Source: an uncultured Aquimarina sp. (GTDB lineage Bacteria; Bacteroidota; Bacteroidia; Flavobacteriales; Flavobacteriaceae). From it: a DNA stretch of 64,000 bases. The stretch spans positions 248,001 to 312,000 of the forward strand of contig CANMKK010000001.1 in assembly GCA_947498455.1 (NCBI GenBank), given 5' to 3'. Made by a program: the position numbers and the translations under genes. This document shows, in pieces, positions 8,355-18,198 of the stretch. The notes beneath the pieces are model-generated. The model was given only the letters and a program-made list of their open reading frames with translations. It ran no database searches and was not told the DNA's origin. Position 1 is the first letter of the stretch; each line of letters begins with the position of its first letter.

Positions 8355-11135
8355 ATGATTCAAGATATTACTACCCTAGATCCAAAACATGCTATATTAA
8401 TTAAAGGAGCAAGGCTTCATAACCTCAAAAATTTAGATGCAGCAATCCCAAGAAATAAATTAGTAGTAATCACAGGGTTATCTGGATCTGGTAAATCAAG
8501 CTTAGCTTTTGATACTTTATATGCAGAAGGCCAAAGAAGATATGTAGAAAGTCTTTCATCATACGCAAGGCAATTTTTAGGTCGATTAAATAAACCCAAA
8601 GTAGATTATATCAAAGGTATTGCTCCAGCAATTGCAATAGAACAAAAAGTAAATTCTACAAATCCTAGATCTACTGTTGGTACAACTACAGAAATTTATG
8701 ATTATTTAAAGTTATTATTTGCAAGAATTGGAAAAACCTACTCACCTATCTCCGGAAACCAAGTAAAAAAAGATACCATAACCGATGTTATCGAATATAT
8801 AAAATCATTCGAAGAAGGGGAAAAGTTGTTATTACTTGCTCCAATCCATGTAGAAAATGGACGTACTACAGAGGAAAAACTTAAAGTTTTACAACAACAA
8901 GGTTATGCTCGTGTAAAAATTAATGATACCGTAAGTAGGATTGAAGATACTGTCATTAAAAATGAAGATACAGTTCATTTGGTTATAGATCGTATTATCA
9001 AAAGAGAAGAAGAAGATTTTTACAATAGACTGGCAGATGCTGTAGGCTCAGCTTTTTTTGAAGGAAAAGGCACTTGTTTTATTGAAACTCTTAAGGATAA
9101 TAACCTACGTCAATTCAGTAATAAATTTGAGTTAGACGGAATGACTTTTTTAGAACCTAATGTTCATCTATTTAGCTTTAACAACCCCTATGGTGCTTGT
9201 CCTGAGTGCGAAGGGTATGGAGATGTTATTGGGATTGACGAAGATCTGGTTATACCAAATACTTCGTTAAGTGTATTCGAGGGTGCTATTTTCCCTTGGA
9301 AAGGAGAATCTATGGGATGGTACAAAGATCAATTGGTTAATAATGCCTATAAGTTTGATTTCCCTATTCATAAACCATATTTTGAATTATCAGAAAAGCA
9401 CAAAGAATTAATTTGGAAAGGAAACAAGTATTTTGAGGGTATTGACAACTTTTTTATCGAGTTAGAATCCAAAGCTTATAAAATACAAAATCGTGTCATG
9501 TTATCTCGGTATAGAGGCAAAACCAAATGCGCTTCTTGTAAAGGAAAAAGACTTAGAACCGAAACAGATTATGTCAAAATTGGAAATGCAACTCTAACTG
9601 ATTTAGTCGAAAAACCATTGGATGAGCTAGCTATTTTTTTTAGCAATTTAGAATTGAGCACACATGATACCAAAATCGCTAAACGTTTATTAAAAGAGAT
9701 TAATAGTAGATTAGAATTTTTAGATAATGTTGGTTTACAATATTTGACACTAAATCGAAAATCAAACACATTATCAGGTGGAGAATCCCAACGTATTAAC
9801 CTTGCCACATCTCTGGGAAGTAGCTTAGTCGGCTCTATGTATATTTTGGATGAACCTAGCATAGGATTACATCCCAAAGACACTGAAAAATTAATCAAAG
9901 TACTAAAATCGTTACGTGACTTAGGTAATACAGTAATAATTGTAGAACATGATGAAGACATCATGAAAGCAGCAGATGAGATTATTGATATTGGGCCGGA
10001 AGCAGGGACTTATGGTGGTCATGTTGTGGCGAGTGGTACGTATGATCAAATCCTGAAAGCAGACTCTCTTACCGCAAAATACTTAAATAATGATTTAAAG
10101 ATAGAGATTCCAGAAAATAGGCAGACTTCTAAATATTATATTGAGATTATTGGTGCTAGAGAAAATAATTTAAAAAACATTGACATAAAAGTACCTCTTG
10201 GAATTTTTACCGCAATAACAGGTGTTTCAGGTAGTGGAAAAAGCACGCTGGTAAGAAAAGTTATATACCCTGCATTATTAAAAAAACTTGGAGGATATGG
10301 CGAAAAGGCCGGTCAATTTACAGAGCTAAAAGGCAATTTTAGTAATATAAAACATGTAGAATTTATTGACCAAAACCCAATTGGTCGATCTTCTAGATCA
10401 AACCCTGTTACTTATATAAAGGCCTATGATGATATTCGTAGTTTATTTGCCAGTCAAAAGCTATCAAAAATTAGAAATTATCAGTCTAAACATTTTTCCT
10501 TTAATGTAGATGGAGGAAGATGCGAAACTTGTAAAGGTGAAGGTGAAGTAACCATCGAAATGCAGTTCATGGCAGATGTTCATTTAGTTTGTGAAACCTG
10601 TGGTGGTAAACGTTTTAAAAAGGACGTATTAGAAGTTACGTTCGAAGATAAAAATATAGATGACATTCTAACCATGACCATTGATAATGCAATTGATTTT
10701 TTCACAAAACATAATCAAACAAAAATTCAAAGAAAACTAAAGCCATTACAAGATGTTGGGTTAGGATATGTACAATTAGGTCAAAGCTCTTCTACCTTAT
10801 CAGGTGGAGAAGCGCAACGTATTAAACTTGCTTCTTTCTTAGTTAAAGGAACTACAAAAGACAAAGCGTTATTCATTTTCGACGAACCAACAACAGGGTT
10901 ACACTTTCATGATATTAAAAAATTATTAAAATCTTTTAATGAACTTATTTCAAAGGGTCATTCTATCCTAGTAATTGAGCATAACTTGGATCTCGTAAAA
11001 TGCGCGGATTATGTTATAGATCTTGGCCAAGATGGAGGAAAAAACGGAGGAACTATAGTTGCTAAAGGCACCCCAGAAGAAGTGAGTAAAGTAAAACAAT
11101 CCTATACTGGACAATACCTTATAGAAAAGCTGTAG
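8355..11135 (+). CDS. uvrA: Excinuclease ABC subunit A
   Basis: A 926-residue damage-recognition ATPase of nucleotide excision repair. Two ABC modules are present: Walker A GLSGSGKSS at residues 41-49 with signature LSGGESQRI, and Walker A GVSGSGKST with signature LSGGEAQRI. Zinc-binding Cys pairs are visible as CPECEGYG and CASCKGKR in the first half and CETCKGEG and CETCGGKR in the second. Walker B segments read ILDEPSIGLHP and IFDEPTTGLHF. Length is standard, so this is the canonical UvrA rather than a drug-resistance UvrA2, although a second paralogue may exist elsewhere. The ATG at 8355 is chosen because the upstream TTG overlaps the promoter -7 box. Confidence 0.96.
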   Translation: MIQDITTLDPKHAILIKGARLHNLKNLDAAIPRNKLVVITGLSGSGKSSLAFDTLYAEGQRRYVESLSSYARQFLGRLNKPKVDYIKGIAPAIAIEQKVNSTNPRSTVGTTTEIYDYLKLLFARIGKTYSPISGNQVKKDTITDVIEYIKSFEEGEKLLLLAPIHVENGRTTEEKLKVLQQQGYARVKINDTVSRIEDTVIKNEDTVHLVIDRIIKREEEDFYNRLADAVGSAFFEGKGTCFIETLKDNNLRQFSNKFELDGMTFLEPNVHLFSFNNPYGACPECEGYGDVIGIDEDLVIPNTSLSVFEGAIFPWKGESMGWYKDQLVNNAYKFDFPIHKPYFELSEKHKELIWKGNKYFEGIDNFFIELESKAYKIQNRVMLSRYRGKTKCASCKGKRLRTETDYVKIGNATLTDLVEKPLDELAIFFSNLELSTHDTKIAKRLLKEINSRLEFLDNVGLQYLTLNRKSNTLSGGESQRINLATSLGSSLVGSMYILDEPSIGLHPKDTEKLIKVLKSLRDLGNTVIIVEHDEDIMKAADEIIDIGPEAGTYGGHVVASGTYDQILKADSLTAKYLNNDLKIEIPENRQTSKYYIEIIGARENNLKNIDIKVPLGIFTAITGVSGSGKSTLVRKVIYPALLKKLGGYGEKAGQFTELKGNFSNIKHVEFIDQNPIGRSSRSNPVTYIKAYDDIRSLFASQKLSKIRNYQSKHFSFNVDGGRCETCKGEGEVTIEMQFMADVHLVCETCGGKRFKKDVLEVTFEDKNIDDILTMTIDNAIDFFTKHNQTKIQRKLKPLQDVGLGYVQLGQSSSTLSGGEAQRIKLASFLVKGTTKDKALFIFDEPTTGLHFHDIKKLLKSFNELISKGHSILVIEHNLDLVKCADYVIDLGQDGGKNGGTIVAKGTPEEVSKVKQSYTGQYLIEKL

Positions 11136-11445
11136 AGCGTTAACCAAAATATATAGTTAGGAACATATAGCTATTTTAAGCATATACCAACTCACTAGAA
11201 GATAAAACACAACGTATCATCTAATACATAGCCTTATTTTATTTTTTTCATTGTTAAAATCGTAGGTTTTTGTTAGGTAGGGAAGAGAAAAAGTTGTTTC
11301 TAAACAAAAACAAACCACTCAAATTCAATTAATTACACTATACCTTTTATAACACATATACTTTGGCACATCATTTGGATTGTTATAGTTCAAACAGCGG
11401 AAGCCGAAAAGCTAATGAGTAGGCAAAACCCAAAATTTGTACATT
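11136..11445. other. Intergenic region with a possible -24/-12-like element
   Basis: No gene is seen in these 310 bp. The one notable signal is TGGCAC at 11364-11369 followed after five bases by TTGG (11375-11378). This resembles a sigma-54 promoter (TGGCAC-N5-TTGC) except for the last base. A similarly spaced TGGCAT...TTGA lies upstream of the paralogous gene at 18199. Confidence 0.4.
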
Positions 11446-12084
11446 ATGAAAAGAATAGTACTTTTTATCGTAGTAATGTTTCTAATTGGAACGACTGCAC
11501 AGGCAACTGACCAAAGATATGCTGATGACCAAAATAGGGTTATGAATCGTTATCGTAATGCGCAACCTATATTCTTTGTCGAGGGTGGTATAACATTCCT
11601 TGTATACTCTGAAGGGGAAATAGATTTTGAAAAACCTAGAAGAAGATATAGACACCATACAGATTGGGGTAATAGACATCAAAGCGCTCCTGGCCATTCT
11701 CAAAATTACAAACATCGTAGCAGACATACAGTAAGATATGATTATTATGGGCGATTAAACCGAGTAGGACTTACTACTGTTAGCTATAACAGATATGATC
11801 AAGTAAGAAGAATTGGCTCTGTATTAGTTCGATATAACCGAAGAGGATTAGTATCTAAAATAGGTGGATTACACATTTATTATAATAGATATGGTACTAT
11901 AAAACACATGGAAGGCGCTGTACATTATACAGGATGTGGATATTGTGGAATTAATGGATGTAGCGCATCTCACACCCCCTATTATGATTTCGATAAAAAT
12001 CGAAGACATTATAATCACGATAATTACCATCATTATAAAAAAAGAAAAAAGAAACACAACGATGACGATGATGATAACGATTGA
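11446..12084 (+). CDS. Secreted Tyr/Arg/Gly-repeat protein, paralogue of the 18199 gene
   Basis: A 212-residue exported protein (signal peptide MKRIVLFIVVMFLIGTTAQA). After a short unique region (FFVEGGITFLVYSEGEIDFE) comes a run of about five imperfect 15-residue repeats of the form Tyr-x-Arg-x-Gly-x-Ile/Val-x-x-Ile-Gly, for example YYGRLNRVGL, YNRRGLVSKIGG and YNRYGTIKHM. The tail is His/Lys-rich and ends in a run of aspartates. The same repeats and the same pre-repeat strand occur in the protein encoded at 18199, so the two are paralogues. The family is familiar to me from flavobacteria but has no known function. The ATG at 11446 is chosen over an in-frame TTG three codons upstream. Confidence 0.72.
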   Translation: MKRIVLFIVVMFLIGTTAQATDQRYADDQNRVMNRYRNAQPIFFVEGGITFLVYSEGEIDFEKPRRRYRHHTDWGNRHQSAPGHSQNYKHRSRHTVRYDYYGRLNRVGLTTVSYNRYDQVRRIGSVLVRYNRRGLVSKIGGLHIYYNRYGTIKHMEGAVHYTGCGYCGINGCSASHTPYYDFDKNRRHYNHDNYHHYKKRKKKHNDDDDDND

Positions 12085-12337
12085 GATAAAAAAATCAATT
12101 ACTACGAGCTCCATCAACAATAATGGGGCTCATTTTTTAACTAAAAGTGTAATACGATTTACGGATAAGAAACTCTTATAAAGAGTTTGAATTATTTTGT
12201 GCTAGATTAAGACATAAAATTAAAGAATAGCCACTTGTGCTGAGCTACGTCGAAGTATAGCTATTGTTGAATCTTATAACGCAGATATAGTGCAAAAGAA
12301 ACGAACTATATGTGAAAGTTTTATGCGTAAATCGTAT

Positions 12338-12425
12338 AATACCAATTTGATTATAAAACATCTCAGATAAAACGAAAAATGAACAAGTTTTAACCAGAAG
12401 GATTATGGTTAAATTGAATTGGTAT
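12338..12425. repeat. Imperfect inverted repeat, possible miniature element remnant
   Basis: AATACCAATTTGATTATA at 12339-12356 is matched in reverse complement by the segment ending AATTGAATTGGTAT at 12425. The termini are about 14 bp each around a short AT-rich core. No transposase or clear target duplication is visible, so mobility is speculation. Confidence 0.35.
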
Positions 12426-12684
12426 AAAGCATTCTTTTCAGAATATTCTATTACACAATTCAATTCTCAAATGAAATTATCGACTAAAATTGTTTTCTTT
12501 TTCACAGTACATTTTTCAAAATAAAATGCATTGATAGCGCTGTTATCATTGAATTTTCTTTCCCATTTAATCCTAAAAAAAATCAATTTAGATTCCGTCA
12601 ATTTCATACAAGAACTGGTAATAATATAAGCTTCAAAAAAAAACTAAACCCCGCTTTTGAAAAATTTATTTTCTAAAACATATT

Positions 12685-12722
12685 TACAAAAAAAACCTGC
12701 AAAGATGAATCTTCGCAGGTTT
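12685..12722 (-). terminator. Intrinsic terminator of the M43 protease gene
   Basis: On the minus strand, AAACCTGCGAAGA (from 12722) pairs with TCTTTGCAGGTTT, with one G-U pair, around a 4-base loop, and is followed by a run of T. It lies 68 bp after the stop codon. Confidence 0.85.
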
Positions 12723-12789
12723 TCTTTCATATTATTAAGTTTATTTCCTAATTTTTATTAGGTAATAACTTAAACTAATTAAGCGATAC

Positions 12790-15700
12790 TTACTCTCTTA
12801 TCAACTTAACTATTTCATTTAATCCAGATACCGTAGTTACTTTTGCAAAGTAATATCCAGATTGAATAATATTACTTCCTACAGAAACTTTTTCTGATTT
12901 GTCGTTGTATGTCTTTTCGGAAATCTTTTTCCCTAATAGATTATACACTGTTACTGTAAACACTTTATCCGTAATAGAACTTACATCTATTGTAGTCGTT
13001 TGTTTAAATGGATTCGGAGATGCACTAATTTGCAATCCTATGTCCCCTGTGTTTTTAGTATTTCTTGTAGTAACCAAACCTTCATTAGGGCTTGTATTAT
13101 AAGCATAGTCTAATATCGTATAGGACAATCCATCATTAGCAACTGTAACATAGAACCATCCATAATGAGTAGCTTCACTAATTTTAAATGTGAAACCTAT
13201 GTAACCAGATTTTCCATTCCAATTAGTATAAGACGAAGAACTTACAACAAAACTACTAGAATCTGCAACAAAATTACTAGAAGCATCAACAAGAACACCT
13301 TCGGCAATAAGGCTTGCATTATTTGTTGTACCTTCACAAACAACATCTTTTCCATAGGTTACTAATCTAATAGTATTCCCAGAGAACCAAGAGCCGAAAT
13401 ATTTTTCATCTCCAGCTTCTATTCTAAAAGGACTCCAAGTATTCGTAGAATTTACTGTTTTATCATCAACATCTACATAAACCACATTACCGTCAGTAAC
13501 ACAAGGTTCACAATCGCGACCACCGCAATCTACACCTGTTTCATCTCCATTTTGGATTCCATCAGTACAAGTCGGATTATTTCCATCACTCACATTTATT
13601 GTATAATCTTCTACTTCACCATAGGTAATCGTTCCACAAGGGCTATCACCATCAGTTGCACTATACCCTACAACAATACGCATCCTTGTACTTCCTATTT
13701 TTGCTGTACTAGGTATACTTATCACTGATTCGCGAATAATACCACTAGTTTGAGTAGTTATACTATATTTCTCATCAGCATCTGTAAAATCTCCATCCAT
13801 ATTCCAGTCGAACCAAGCATACACTTCATTGTTTGTTCCATCCTGATATCCAACAATTGTTACTTTCATATTTTCTGATCCTCCCCTAGTAACATTTCCT
13901 ACAACGGCAGTATAATCTTCATATCCAACAGCACTTCCTGATGAAGAGTTATTTATCCCCGCAAAACTTACAATTGCTATAGAATCCTCCGTAGAATTAG
14001 TACCATTCATTGAACAATATGATATATCACAAGGGCTACAAGAACCACCACAATCAATTCCTGTTTCATCACCATTTTGGATACCATCTGTACAAGTCGG
14101 ATCTACAGTCTGGTCTTCTCTGGTAACGGTAATTGAATTAGTCGAAATATCAAAATTTCCGGTAGCTAATCCTGCATCATTAATATTTTTACCATCTACA
14201 GATAGAGATCCTTCATATGAAATACCATATACTCTACAAATTCCTGCAGCAGCACCTTCAAAATCATGTGATGAACTTTCTGTTGCTAAGATTACACCAG
14301 CCTCATCAGTAATCAGATAACTATAATTTGCTGTGGATTGACTTGTATTCTTAAATGATATAACATCGGCAATTCCATCACCTGTTATAGTAGTTATAGC
14401 AGTTTCATCATCTGTAGTTGATACAGTTCCACCATCTACCTCTACTGGACAAGCAGGACATGAACTACCCCCACAATCAATTCCTGTTTCATCACCATTT
14501 TGGATACCATCAGTACAAGTTGGATCTACAGTTTGATCTTCTCTGGTAACGGTAATTGAATTAGTCGAAATATCAAAACTTCCGGTAGCTAATCCTGCAT
14601 CATTAATATTTTTACCATTTACAGATAGAGATCCTTCATATGAAATACCATATACTCTGCAAATTCCTGCAGCAGCACCTTCAAAATCATGTGATGAACT
14701 TTCTGTTGTTAAGATTACACCAGCCTCATCAGTAATTAGATAACTATAATTTGCTGTGGATTGACTTGTGTTCTTAAATGATATAACATCGGCAATTCCA
14801 TCACCTGTTATAGTAGTTATAGCAGTTTCATCATCTGTAGTTGATACAGTTCCACCATCTACCTCTACTGGACAAGCAGGACATGAGCTACCCCCACAAT
14901 CAATTCCTGTTTCATCACCATTTTGGATACCATCAGTACAAGTTGAAGTACTTATTCCAGAAATCGTAATTCCATAATCAGCTCTATTACCACTATCTAC
15001 TTTTCCACAAGCAGTATCTCCACCTTCACCTTTTATAAAATGTCCTAACACTCTTAACCCTACTTTTTTACCCGAAGCAGCATAAGAAGGAACTGTGATA
15101 GTCTCGGTAAATGTAATTTCTTTATTACTATCATAGTCTTCATAATTGATAACTTTAGAAAATGCTAGTTCATCTTCAGAAAACTCACTATCAAAATTCC
15201 AATCCGCCCATACACGAACACGATTAACATCACTTTGCGCACCATTTCCTAATTCTGCAGTAATAGTTATTGGGTATGACTGCCCTATTTCCAAAGTTGT
15301 CCCAACCGTATCATAATAGCTACGACCAATACTTGTTTGTGGAGCATGATCAATTGTGTTTAAGACAACTTTATTCACACTAAAATAAGAACCAAAACTT
15401 GGATCTAGATCACAATATTTTAATCTTGAAGTTATATAGTCTGCCTTGGTAACTGTCTTAGTTTGTCCATTGGCGGTAGTAACTTCTAATGTAACATCGT
15501 ACGTTCCTGCATTTTTATATACAACTTTTGGACTATTACTAGTAGAGCTTGCTGGATTCCCTCCTTCGAAAGTCCATTTTCTGGATACGACAGAATCTCC
15601 ATTTTCCGTAGTTGTAAGATCTAAGAAACCTACTTCTTCAGAAAAGTTAACAACATCTGGTTTTCCTGAAAAATTCACCTCAAAACCAACAGAATCATCC

Positions 15701-17571
15701 AAAATATTTAATCCGTAATCTTCTCTTTCTCCACTATCAACAGTACCACAAGGATCATCTCCTTCATCATTTAGGATTAAATGAACCATTGCTCTAAAAC
15801 CAATCTTACCTACTTGGGCATTATTTGGAATTGTTACATCAGTTTGAAATGTATAGTTCCCAGCGGCATCTAAGCTAGTATTTGCATATGGATGAGAAGC
15901 TACTAATTCATCCGTATCTAGAATAAAATCTCCATTCCAATCAAACCATACCTGAATTCTATTTTGATCAACTCCTCCTATTTGAGCACCACCTACATTG
16001 GTTGTAATACTTAGCGGGTACGTCTCTCCTCTTTTTACAGGATATTCAATATCAAGATAATCGGAATTACCATTTTCATATCCTGAAGAGTTTTTAAGCC
16101 CATTAAATTCCACTTCAGTTATATGTGCATAGGTTGCCCAACGTATTCCTAAATCACAAAATTCAGTATACTCATCTTTAAACGAAATCTCTATTTTATC
16201 AATCGTATCCTTATACAAGCTAGAAGCCCCACCATTGATAATTGGGTCACGAAACGTGAATGACAAATTACTTACGGAATTAACAGCCTCATGAACAGTT
16301 GCTGCATTATCAATATGAACAGTCGCCGAAGTACTACTATTAACCACAATTCTTGATGTCATTCCCGACGGAAGATTGGCAATAGTATAGTCTGTATTTA
16401 ATACCATCTGTCCAGAACTTTTGGTAAAACTACAATCTATACAATTAATATCTATTGTGCTTTCTATTATACCATCGTTTTCAAAACGTTCTTCAAATAT
16501 CATCCCAGAAAAGGCAATTCTTGCCCCTAAATCGACATTGACACCAGTAGCTATTAAGTTTTCATTTGTCCATAAGGTATTTCTTGCTTTAGTGTTATCT
16601 AAAGCATTAACCATTCTAGCAACTTGCCCTTGTGTAAACATTTTATAACAATTGGTATAATCCATGAAATTTTCATTATTAATTTCTTGATTTAAACAGT
16701 TATAAATCACTCCACATTGTGTATTCGAAGAAGGGTTTATATGTGATGGCGTATCTGCCACACCATCTCCATCATTAGGGTCATTATTACATACGCCTTT
16801 ATCAAAAGTATGTGGTAAATCTAACCAATGACCGAATTCATGAGTAAGAATAGATCGAAACTCGGGTCTACTAGAGTTAGCGATAGCAGCATTTCCTGCT
16901 AAAAAACTTCCATTAAATACAATTCTGGCTAAATCCTCATCAGACATCCCGTCTGCTGGATACCATGCGACACCTGAATTGTAAAAATCACCATCAGCAT
17001 ATAAATCTCGGGTAATATAAACATTACAATATTTATAATTATCCCAAGCTACCTCAGCTACGGTAGGATCACTATAATTACCCATTCCACCTTTTTCATC
17101 ATAATAGATTATTCCAGTTGTTGGATTTCCATTTGGATCTAATTGTGCTAATTTAAAAGTAATATCTAATTTTTGTTTAATCGTACTAAATGGAGCATCA
17201 ATTGTCGACCAAGCAGGATCAAGTCCTTGGAACTCATCATTAGTAAATTTTAAAGCTTCTTTTACAATTTGATCATTTACTGTTGTTCCATTATTAAATT
17301 CTGTTCCAAAAATATGGAATACTACAGGTATTACATAAGAATCAGCTTTCTGAGCAAAATTTCCGGATTTTTGAGCTACTTCTAATTTTTTTATTAGTGA
17401 TAATCGTTCCTTTTTAAAAGAAGGGTTTTTCTGATAATATGCTCTCATATTATCATCCGATCGACATTCGTTAGCCTGCTGTGCTCTTGATTGAAAGCAA
17501 GTTAATAATGCAAAAAGAAAACAGGTTATGACAATTTTCTGTTTCCCTTTTAGTCTTAGTTTTAATTTCAT
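12790..17571 (-). CDS. Secreted M43 (cytophagalysin-type) metalloprotease with GEVED, PKD and T9SS sorting domains
   Basis: A 1593-residue secreted protease. Order: signal peptide (1-31), propeptide-like region, M43 zinc metalloprotease with HEFGHWLDLPH at 244-254 and Met-turn ENFMDYTNC, then three GEVED-type modules (ending GEREDYGLNI, NRADYGITI and GEVEDYTINV) and a PKD domain (KWTFEGGNPASS). Four copies of a Cys-rich TDGIQNGDETG-DCGG linker separate the later modules, including two nearly identical 141-residue repeats. The C-terminus (ASPNPFKQTTTIDV...GYYFAKV) is a type A T9SS sorting domain, so the protein is exported across the outer membrane and probably anchored or released there. It is monocistronic, and flanked by the two paralogous repeat-protein genes on the other strand. 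Confidence 0.93.
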   Translation of the reverse strand: MKLKLRLKGKQKIVITCFLFALLTCFQSRAQQANECRSDDNMRAYYQKNPSFKKERLSLIKKLEVAQKSGNFAQKADSYVIPVVFHIFGTEFNNGTTVNDQIVKEALKFTNDEFQGLDPAWSTIDAPFSTIKQKLDITFKLAQLDPNGNPTTGIIYYDEKGGMGNYSDPTVAEVAWDNYKYCNVYITRDLYADGDFYNSGVAWYPADGMSDEDLARIVFNGSFLAGNAAIANSSRPEFRSILTHEFGHWLDLPHTFDKGVCNNDPNDGDGVADTPSHINPSSNTQCGVIYNCLNQEINNENFMDYTNCYKMFTQGQVARMVNALDNTKARNTLWTNENLIATGVNVDLGARIAFSGMIFEERFENDGIIESTIDINCIDCSFTKSSGQMVLNTDYTIANLPSGMTSRIVVNSSTSATVHIDNAATVHEAVNSVSNLSFTFRDPIINGGASSLYKDTIDKIEISFKDEYTEFCDLGIRWATYAHITEVEFNGLKNSSGYENGNSDYLDIEYPVKRGETYPLSITTNVGGAQIGGVDQNRIQVWFDWNGDFILDTDELVASHPYANTSLDAAGNYTFQTDVTIPNNAQVGKIGFRAMVHLILNDEGDDPCGTVDSGEREDYGLNILDDSVGFEVNFSGKPDVVNFSEEVGFLDLTTTENGDSVVSRKWTFEGGNPASSTSNSPKVVYKNAGTYDVTLEVTTANGQTKTVTKADYITSRLKYCDLDPSFGSYFSVNKVVLNTIDHAPQTSIGRSYYDTVGTTLEIGQSYPITITAELGNGAQSDVNRVRVWADWNFDSEFSEDELAFSKVINYEDYDSNKEITFTETITVPSYAASGKKVGLRVLGHFIKGEGGDTACGKVDSGNRADYGITISGISTSTCTDGIQNGDETGIDCGGSSCPACPVEVDGGTVSTTDDETAITTITGDGIADVISFKNTSQSTANYSYLITDEAGVILTTESSSHDFEGAAAGICRVYGISYEGSLSVNGKNINDAGLATGSFDISTNSITVTREDQTVDPTCTDGIQNGDETGIDCGGSSCPACPVEVDGGTVSTTDDETAITTITGDGIADVISFKNTSQSTANYSYLITDEAGVILATESSSHDFEGAAAGICRVYGISYEGSLSVDGKNINDAGLATGNFDISTNSITVTREDQTVDPTCTDGIQNGDETGIDCGGSCSPCDISYCSMNGTNSTEDSIAIVSFAGINNSSSGSAVGYEDYTAVVGNVTRGGSENMKVTIVGYQDGTNNEVYAWFDWNMDGDFTDADEKYSITTQTSGIIRESVISIPSTAKIGSTRMRIVVGYSATDGDSPCGTITYGEVEDYTINVSDGNNPTCTDGIQNGDETGVDCGGRDCEPCVTDGNVVYVDVDDKTVNSTNTWSPFRIEAGDEKYFGSWFSGNTIRLVTYGKDVVCEGTTNNASLIAEGVLVDASSNFVADSSSFVVSSSSYTNWNGKSGYIGFTFKISEATHYGWFYVTVANDGLSYTILDYAYNTSPNEGLVTTRNTKNTGDIGLQISASPNPFKQTTTIDVSSITDKVFTVTVYNLLGKKISEKTYNDKSEKVSVGSNIIQSGYYFAKVTTVSGLNEIVKLIRE
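14053..14944 (-). repeat. In-frame tandem repeat of 423 bp within the M43 protease gene
   Basis: Two consecutive 423-bp units (boundary near 14523/14524) differ at only a few percent of bases and encode near-identical 141-residue modules, each made of the Cys-rich TDGIQNGDETG linker plus a beta-rich domain. Part of a third linker copy lies at the other end. Such identity implies recent duplication or ongoing gene conversion. Confidence 0.9.
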
Positions 17572-18198
17572 GATTTCTGTTTGTGTTTGTGTTTGAATAA
17601 TGATTATGATTAACCATATACATACATGTCGTTACCATATATGTATATAATATTAAACTATGTTTACAACAACCGGAATAAGTCATTTAAAAACTTAATC
17701 AGATTGTACACAATTATTTAATCACTAAAAAAGAAAGAAATTAAAGGAGGGGATGCTTTTTCAGTGCATTTATAATAATGCAATAAATACTATAATTCCC
17801 TAGGTTTAAAAAAAAACAATATTAGATTTTTGTCTATTTTATGAAAAGAGAATTAATACATAAGGTTATACCATTATGTAATTAAAAATAGAAAATTTTT
17901 AATTATGTAGATTTCATTGTTACTTACCGAGTTTGTGTTAAATTGTTAGTTGTGTACAAAGCTAGGTTATAACAAGTCTTAAACAGAATACTATATTACC
18001 TTAAAAAACCAATATATTACCAAAACAATATACCTACTAGTTTATAAATTCCTTTACACAATACTAAGAATTAAAGCTTACGAAGTGCGATTTTTCCTCC
18101 ATAAAAAACGAGTGCTACTTTTTTTTGGCATACTGATTGATACATATATTATGAGCATTCAAAAATAAATTTTAATGCTTCTTTTAAAATCACGAATT
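17572..18198. other. 627-bp divergent intergenic region
   Basis: No gene. It must hold the promoters for the M43 protease (minus) and the repeat protein at 18199 (plus). Upstream of the latter, TGGCAT at 18126-18131, five bases, then TTGA at 18137-18140 resembles the element found upstream of the paralogue at 11446. I see no clear TAnnTTTG box for either gene. Confidence 0.45.

Larger units (their letters stand above)
12085..12789. other. 705-bp intergenic region, no gene
   Basis: No credible coding frame. It contains an imperfect inverted repeat (12338-12425), the terminator of the downstream minus-strand protease gene (12685-12722), and at about 12240-12256 a CTGAGCTACGTCGAAG segment resembling the TGAGCTTGTCGAAG motif I recall as a scattered intergenic repeat in Bacteroidota. 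Confidence 0.5.

Noticed and set aside
12245..12463. 72-codon minus-strand frame in the gap before the M43 protease
   Set aside because: Low-complexity AT-rich composition, no promoter, overlaps an inverted repeat.
14053..14944. Tandem repeats as a CRISPR array
   Set aside because: The units are 423 bp, in frame and inside one protein-coding gene; there are no short spacers and no cas genes.
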